Shown piece after piece: positions 58,047 through 64,000 of a DNA stretch of 64,000 nucleotides; the first letter of the stretch is position 1; each line of letters starts with the position of its first letter. The translations under genes were made by a program, and so were the position numbers. The DNA is from Lytechinus variegatus (Eukaryota > Echinodermata > Echinoidea > Temnopleuroida > Toxopneustidae). Under the pieces are notes generated by a model, which was not told the origin of the DNA, ran no database searches, and saw nothing but the letters and a program-made list of their open reading frames with translations. The stretch covers positions 21,824,875 to 21,888,874 of the forward strand of contig NC_054754.1 of the NCBI RefSeq assembly GCF_018143015.1. Direction: 5' to 3'.

Positions 58047-58213
58047 ATGCCATGGTCACGTTTGTTCTACGGTGGCCGTGCGGTGGGCCGAGAACAGTCG
58101 TTTTGACATTTTTTGTCCAACTACATATAGGTGGTTTGAATCAAAATTGATAAAGCGGCTGTTTTCGACTCGCCGTGCGGCCGCCGTGGAACAAATGTGA
58201 CCATGGTATAAGT
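58047..58213. mobile_element. GC-rich palindromic MITE, copy 1
   Basis: CCATGGTCACGTTTGTTC and, inverted, GAACAAATGTGACCATGG. Next inward GGTGGCCGTGCGG / CCGTGCGGCCGCC. About 165 bp. Related copy at 60183. Confidence 0.75.
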
Positions 58214-59650
58214 TTAGCAACCCTTCTTACGAATTACTCCTAAGTTGTATCTGCATGTTACTCCTGCCTCTTTGTATTTTTTCTTTTTTTGCATTTTTAT
58301 CAATTTGATACCAGGTCTTTACCACCTGTCATGCTCCTCCAATATTATTAGGCATTTTAGCTATAATTGTTAGCAACTGCTTGGTTTAATTCCAATGATT
58401 AGAGCAGAAAATGATATTTGACTTCACCTGACAACATACTAGTACTATTTATTTTTTTCTATATTCTCCAAATCTATACATTTACAATATTGGTTATGCA
58501 AACTCATGCATCGCACTCTTGCGGATACCCCCCCCCCCCCTATTACGTGTCATAATTTCCTGAAGTACACAATTTATCTCCTGAGTATTTCAAATTGTAC
58601 ATGTTTAGCGAACAGTTCTCGACACGCAACGCTTGATCCTCGATCAATTGACCCAACATTCACTGAGTCAGATGTAGATTTTGTATATCTAATTACATAA
58701 CCAATGACAATCTGAACTTGGTGCTAGCAAACATTTTGTTCTCTTTTTTTTCTCTCTTTTTTTTAAATCAAGAATGGCCCGTTTCTGAGTGTCAACTTGT
58801 CAGGCCTTATATCCTTCTGTTTAATATGATAACATGCATCCATCCGTCTAATGTATGCAATTACTCGAACAATAAACCAAATACTTGAGCATGTTATTCG
58901 CTATATATCAGTCGAGTCAGCTGAATGCTTTCAGTATGCTCTTTTTATTTTTAGACAAACGGCTGCTAAAGCATATCATGATGTGCATATTGTTTCTTGG
59001 ATGAATGTAGCAGCTCCCAATGTTGCATGCTTTTCTTGCATGTTATTACAATGCCTACAACTTCGATAAATTATCTTTTGAATCTACTATTGCATTCATT
59101 ATGTTTCTTCTGTGATAGCAATTTTCTTGGGTACCTTAATTGCCCTGCTCCAAATTCTCAAGCACAATTGACATAAATTGTGTCAGCTGCGGCATTCACC
59201 AATTACCATACTGCATTATCATGACAGTAATAGCCCCTATACTTGTTTAACATGTTTAACTTCCAATCGCTGTTGATGCATGGAGCTACAGCTTTATGGT
59301 TGATGCACTGCATTTGGAATTCAACGGCCTCATTTCTGACTAGATACAGTTGCATAACGGCGGAAAGGTTGAATTCGATCCTGCATAACATCACGAAAGC
59401 GATTGGAAAGCGTTTAGTAACTAGACGAGACCCCCCCCCAAAAAAAAAAAATAAGAAGAATCTGGTTAAGTCATCGTATCCAAAATTGTTTATCAATATA
59501 TGATATTACATTCTATTTTTAATTTCTTGTCAATTCACACGCTATTCAAAACGTGCGAATGTACGTTTGTGGGTCCGGAGGCTAAAACCAGACTTCCAAT
59601 ACCTCTGCTACTGTTTGCAACGCTACCCACAAAGCGACTTATTTTGGTCT
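58214..59650. other. Unique flank without recognised gene
   Basis: AT-rich, with poly(C) (58527) and poly(A) (59440) runs. Open frames up to about 97 codons lack domains or splice support. Confidence 0.4.
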
Positions 59651-59894
59651 TGCTCTACTGCACAGTAGAGACGCTGTTTAAAATTTTTTATACGGCGCTG
59701 TTTGCTGTGTGAGCCTTGCATTGGTTGTTTAAACGGTTTAAACAAGTGTTTAAATCTTAAACAACAAAGTTTAATTTTCAATATCTAATCTTCAGTAAAT
59801 TAAACATGATTGTTTGAACTGTTAAACAACTACAGTAGGGTTCATATAGTGAGCAGCGTTGTGTAGGATCTTGAACAGCGTTTTTACTGTGTGT
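59651..59894. mobile_element. MITE related to the one at 1136
   Basis: Ends CACAGTAGAGACGCTGTT and TTGAACAGCGTTTTTACTGTG are inverted repeats. The core has TTGTTTAAACGGTTTAAACA. Same end sequence (CACTGTAAAAACGCTGTTCAA) as the element in copy 0. Confidence 0.7.
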
Positions 59895-60182
59895 TAATTG
59901 CATACCGACAACAATAACTGGGGTTCCTAACTTCCTGTTATTACATAGTTAACTTATAATAAACCACTGTTTCATTGAAATATGCTTATTTTTATCCATG
60001 TCATGACCACTCGGTGAAAGCGCTGTTCTGATTGATGTTTGATGTATGAACTTTTCATTGGTTGTTTACTGCTGACCAATATACATATTTGTTCTTTAAG
60101 ATGTCATACACTAAAACAGTTAATACCGTGGACTATTGTGGTGGACAGCGTTGTGCAAAAATAGTAAGGAACGTTTCCGCTG
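59895..60182. other. Unique flank
   Basis: Non-coding; contains GCGCTGTTC and ACAGCGTTG fragments that may be further remnants of the same MITE family. Confidence 0.35.
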
Positions 60183-60349
60183 TTTAATACCTTAGTCACA
60201 TTTGCTCTGCGGTGGCCGTGCGGCGGGTCGGAGGCGGCCGTTTTATTCATTTTCATTCAAACCACCTACATATACCCGGTACAAAAAATGTTAGAACGGC
60301 TGTTTCCGACTCGCCGTGCGGCCGCAGTGGAGCGGATGAGACCTGCGTG
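60183..60349. mobile_element. GC-rich palindromic MITE, copy 2
   Basis: Same family as 58047: TTAGTCACATTTGCTCTGCG, GGCCGTGCGGCGGGTCGG and mirror CCGACTCGCCGTGCGGCCGC. Outer ends are more degraded. Confidence 0.65.
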
Positions 60350-60800
60350 TTAGTAACTGCTTTTACAACTATTCATGGAACATCTGCTGAATTGTTCTCG
60401 TTTTCATAAGATAAAATCAACGATTTTATATTTCCTAAGGGGAGAAATGCAAAGTATTCTTATTTCCCCTTCACGTGGCCTTGTCTGTATAGCGTTCTCA
60501 ATCACATCCGTTTTTACATTTATTTTTTATTCTTTTTCTATTCATTTTTTCTCTTGCATGTTTCATTTGTTTCTCGTTTTCCCTCTCTTCTACAACATCC
60601 TCAAAGTAGTAATGTTCGTTTTTGTATCTGGTTTGGTTCGGGTTTCTTATCTCCTCTCTCTATTTACTCTTCTTCCTTTAAACGTGTATTGTCCTTTCTC
60701 TTGCACAGCATATTTTTATTTCCTCAGTCTCCCATTTCTTGCACAGCATCAGGAGCAGGAGCACGGCGGCGTGTCTACTCTTTTAGCGTATCTAGTGTAA
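60350..60800. other. Probable LINE 5' region
   Basis: Pyrimidine-rich DNA before the LINE frame, likely its 5' UTR or a remnant ORF1. No domain recognised, and the true 5' end is not visible. Confidence 0.35.
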
Positions 60801-63800
60801 TTCTTCCCAGCTCCGACGGCTGATTTGTCTGACTTTCCATTCAGCTCGTTATGCAACGATGACCTGTTGTCTCTTTCATCACAACACGGCGCTACGTTAG
60901 AAAACCCCTATTTTGATGCTTATATAAAAAACTTCCTGAATGATAATACTGCTGATCTTAACTCGATCTTTGACCCAAACGACCCATGTGGGCAGCTTAA
61001 TACTTCACAGTATTTTACAGAACAAAATTTTAAATCTTTCATTAACTCTAGCAGTCTTGAAGAGGATATTTTTCTTCTCCATCTTAATATTCGTAGTGCC
61101 AACAAAAATTTCGATAAGTTAAAATTATTTCTTGATAATAATCAGTTTCCCAAACACTCAGTCATTGGATTAACTGAAACGTGGTTTTCGGAAAATCCTT
61201 GTTCTCTTTATGCACTCTCTGATTTTAATCTAATTGTTAATAACAGAACTCTTAGACCCGGTGGTGGTGTTGCACTTTATATACCCCAACAATACGAATA
61301 TAATCTTATAAATAATATGACTTTATCCAATGATGCTTTAGAATCACTCTTTGTTGAAATCATTAACCCTAAAGGAAAAAATCTGATATTGGGAGTTTTA
61401 TACCGACCTCCAAATTCGAATACTCAACATTTTCTGGAAACCCTCAAAGAGTTTTTACTCAATCCAGTTCTTAAAAATAAAGAATGCTTTTTTATGGGGG
61501 ACTTCAACATCAATTTAATGAATTGCAACACTAACAATATTTCGCAAGAGTTCCTTGAAATGTTCTTGACTAATTCTTTCTTACCACTAATTACTAAACC
61601 AACGAGAGTAACTACCACTTCTGCAACTATTATAGATAATATTTTTAGTAATGTAACTTACCCTGCCCCAATAGCTGGTATAGTCCTTAGCGATATTTCT
61701 GATCACTTTTCAATTTTTGCGAAGTTGTCTAAAAATAAACTTTTTAAGAATGAATCATATAATACTTCCTATCGTAAAATAACCGATGATAACATTTCCC
61801 GTTTAATTAATGATTTAGACAATACAGACTGGTCGACCATTTTTGACTCCACAGACGTTGATGTAGCCTACGACTCTTTTATAACCAAATTAACATCTTC
61901 TTTAGATACCCATGTTCCTATTATTACCAACCGAAAATCAAATTATAAAAAAATCCCAATACATCCCTGGATTACTAAATCTCTCTTACGATCTATTAAC
62001 CGTAAAAATAACCTCTATTATAAATACATCTCTAAACCAAGCGAAAACTCTCGTTCTAAGTACACTTGTTATAAAAACACCCTTACCACATTATTACGTA
62101 TCGCCAAAAGGGAATACTACACTTCTCAATTAAACATCTACAAGAATGATATGAAAAATACATGGAAGATTATCAATAATGTACTGATCAAAAAGAAAAA
62201 AAGCTCTACAATCACAAAAATAAAGTCAAACAATACTATCACAGATGACAGTAGCATAATCACGGGAGAATTCAATTTGTATTTTTCAAATATTGGCAAC
62301 AACTTGGCTAAAAATATACCTCGAGCTAACAAATCATTTTCCGATTTCCTCGATGACCCTAACCCAAATTCTATGTTTTTTAATCCTACTAATCCAATGG
62401 AAATAATAAATATAGTTCGCAATCTACAGAATAAGAAAAGTCCGGGGTACGATGGCATACCTTACTTTCTACTAAAAAAAATTATTGCAGCCATCGTTGA
62501 CCCATTGGTACATATCTTTAACACCTCTCTTAGCACTGGACGGGTCCCAAATAAAATGAAAATCTCCAAAGTCATCCCACTGTTCAAAAAGGGTGATAGC
62601 CAACTCGTTTCCAACTATCGTCCGATATCCTTACTAACCTCATTATCTAAAATTCTCGAAAAACTTGTCCATACCAGAACAAGTGCTTTTTTCAAATTAC
62701 ACAACATTTTTTCAAACTCCCAATTTGGATTCCGTGAAAACCATAGTACTTCCCATGCAATTTTGTCATTTATTAATAAGGTCACCACTTCCATCGATAA
62801 TAGTTGTCATACTGTTGGTATTTTCCTGGACTTCTCCAAGGCCTTCGACACTATAAACCATGAAATTCTTCTTCATAAACTACGTCATTATGGAGTTAGA
62901 GGGAAGGCCTTGGAGTGGTTCAGGAGCTACCTCACTGACAGGACCCAATTTGTATCAGTTAATAATAGCATTTCATCTACTCTTCCAATTACTTGCGGTG
63001 TCCCCCAGGGTAGCCTACTAGGCCCACTTCTTTTTATTACTTATATCAATGATATTAAAAATACATCAGATTTGCTTTCATTTATACTTTTTGCTGACGA
63101 CTCCAATATTTTTTTTCCCATGATGATATTAATCAACTCGTTAGAATCATAAATTCTGAACTAACAAATGTTACAGATTGGATCAAGGCCAACAAACTTT
63201 CACTTAATCACCAGAAGACAAACTACATGCTTTTTAGCAATAAAATTAATACTCTACCAGACAGTATTTTCTTCGATAATTTTGTTCTTAATAATGTTTC
63301 CACTACCAGATTCTTGGGTGTCCTTATTGACAACAAATTATCTTGGAAGCCTCATATTGATAGTATATGTAAAACAATTTCCAGAAACATTGGAATTATT
63401 AATAAACTAAAAAATTTTCTCCCTTCTCGAACTTTATTAACATTATACTACACCCTTATTCTACCATATATTAATTACGGAATAATTGCCTGGGGATGTG
63501 CAATACAAACACAACTAAATAGAATACTACTTCTCCAGAAAAAATCTCTAAGAATAATTTTTCAAACACACTTTAGATCACATACTGATACCTTATTTTT
63601 TGAAAACAACATTCTCAAAGTAAGTGACATATATCTCTTTGAACTTAGCCAATTTATGTTCAAATTAAGCAAGGAGGATCTCCCCACTATTTTCTCAAAT
63701 ATGTTCCAAAAAAATGCATCAGTACACTGCTACCCAACACGGCAACGACAATATTATCACCTTCCTTTAACAAGAACTTTATTTGCAAAGAATTCATTTG

Positions 63801-63934
63801 TCTTCTCCGGGCCTGCCTACTGGAACTCTCTGCCTCAAGATTTTAAAGAATCCCCTAATATACATATTTTTAAACGCAAACTGAAAAAAATGTTAATTTT
63901 GCAATACTCGTTGCAAGCAGGTCATGCTGAATAA
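60801..63934 (+). mobile_element. Nearly intact LINE: endonuclease plus reverse transcriptase, one frameshift
   Basis: An open frame from 60801 to 63150 carries an apurinic-type endonuclease with HLNIRS, TETW, GGGVALY, YRPPN, GDFNIN, SATIIDNIF and SDH (residues about 86-294). A reverse transcriptase follows with KSPGYDGIP, PLFKKGD, NYRPISLL, SQFGFRENHST, IFLDFSKAFD, CGVPQGSLLGP and FADDS (to about residue 757). The frame then shifts at the T/C run 63109-63119. The remainder, with KLSLN, FLGVLIDNKLSWK and a C-terminal YWNSLP...FKRKLKKM, continues in another frame to the stop at 63932-63934. No ATG opens the frame, so its start is uncertain. The motif set fits the jockey/CR1-like group; clade not resolved. 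One indel makes this copy inactive, unless it is a sequence error. Confidence 0.85.
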
Positions 63935-64000
63935 CTGTTTTTTTTTCTTTCTTTATATTCTCGGCGTCAATGTATATGTGTATTGTATGCTTTCATATTA
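63935..64000 (+). other. LINE 3' UTR start (window edge)
   Basis: T-rich sequence after the LINE stop codon. The 3' end lies outside the window. Confidence 0.5.

Noticed and set aside
1..64000. CRISPR arrays, operons, rRNA genes
   Set aside because: Repeats here are microsatellites or transposon subunits without regular unique spacers. Gene structure is intron-containing, and no rRNA signature was seen.

Overview
The window looks like animal nuclear DNA. It is AT-rich and dominated by introns, SINEs, LINEs, MITEs and microsatellites, with no bacterial gene organisation. An echinoderm, most likely a sea urchin, fits best: there are two large foldback elements whose inverted repeats are built from short tandem units (sea urchin TU elements are the closest thing I know), tRNA-derived SINEs, and dispersed GCGAGCGCGAAGCGCGAGC repeats. 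The species is inferred, not proven.

The main content is a tandem array of one small split gene on the + strand. Three complete copies (A 12.36-19.23 kb, B 25.00-31.86 kb, C 44.77-53.69 kb) and the 3' end of a fourth, diverged copy (copy 0, 0.29-1.0 kb) are visible. Each complete copy has a TATATATA box, an inferred non-coding first exon ending in a GTAAGTA-type donor, and four coding exons of 57, 108, 126 and 57 nt, all in phase 0. They encode a 115-residue acidic protein with no signal peptide, no membrane segment and one cysteine. I do not recognise the family. Copies A and B encode identical proteins. Copy C has five substitutions. Copy 0 is strongly diverged in its last two exons.

Each gene is followed by further copies of a 104-bp repeat containing the last exon, an antisense LINE 3' fragment (A, B, C), a GAT microsatellite, a pyrimidine-rich tract and a tail block ('R block') with a tRNA-like sequence and, where complete, a CCAAT/CRE/E-box cluster. 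R blocks lie at about 3.6-9.85, 22.97-24.05, 35.69-37.06 and 40.43-43.39 kb. Paralogous copies date many insertions by filled and empty sites: a TA-flanked MITE (4.5 kb), two foldback elements (5.33-8.62 and 37.07-40.43 kb), a Mutator-like element (51.2-52.7 kb) and a repeat with ~180-bp monomers (50.2-51.0 kb). A LINE in front of copies A and B but absent before C shows that A and B are the youngest pair.

From about 57.84 kb the duplicated unit stops. The flank carries three MITEs and, from 60.8 kb, a nearly intact LINE reading frame (endonuclease plus reverse transcriptase) broken by one frameshift. I found no rRNA, CRISPR or bacterial elements, and no convincing functional tRNA.
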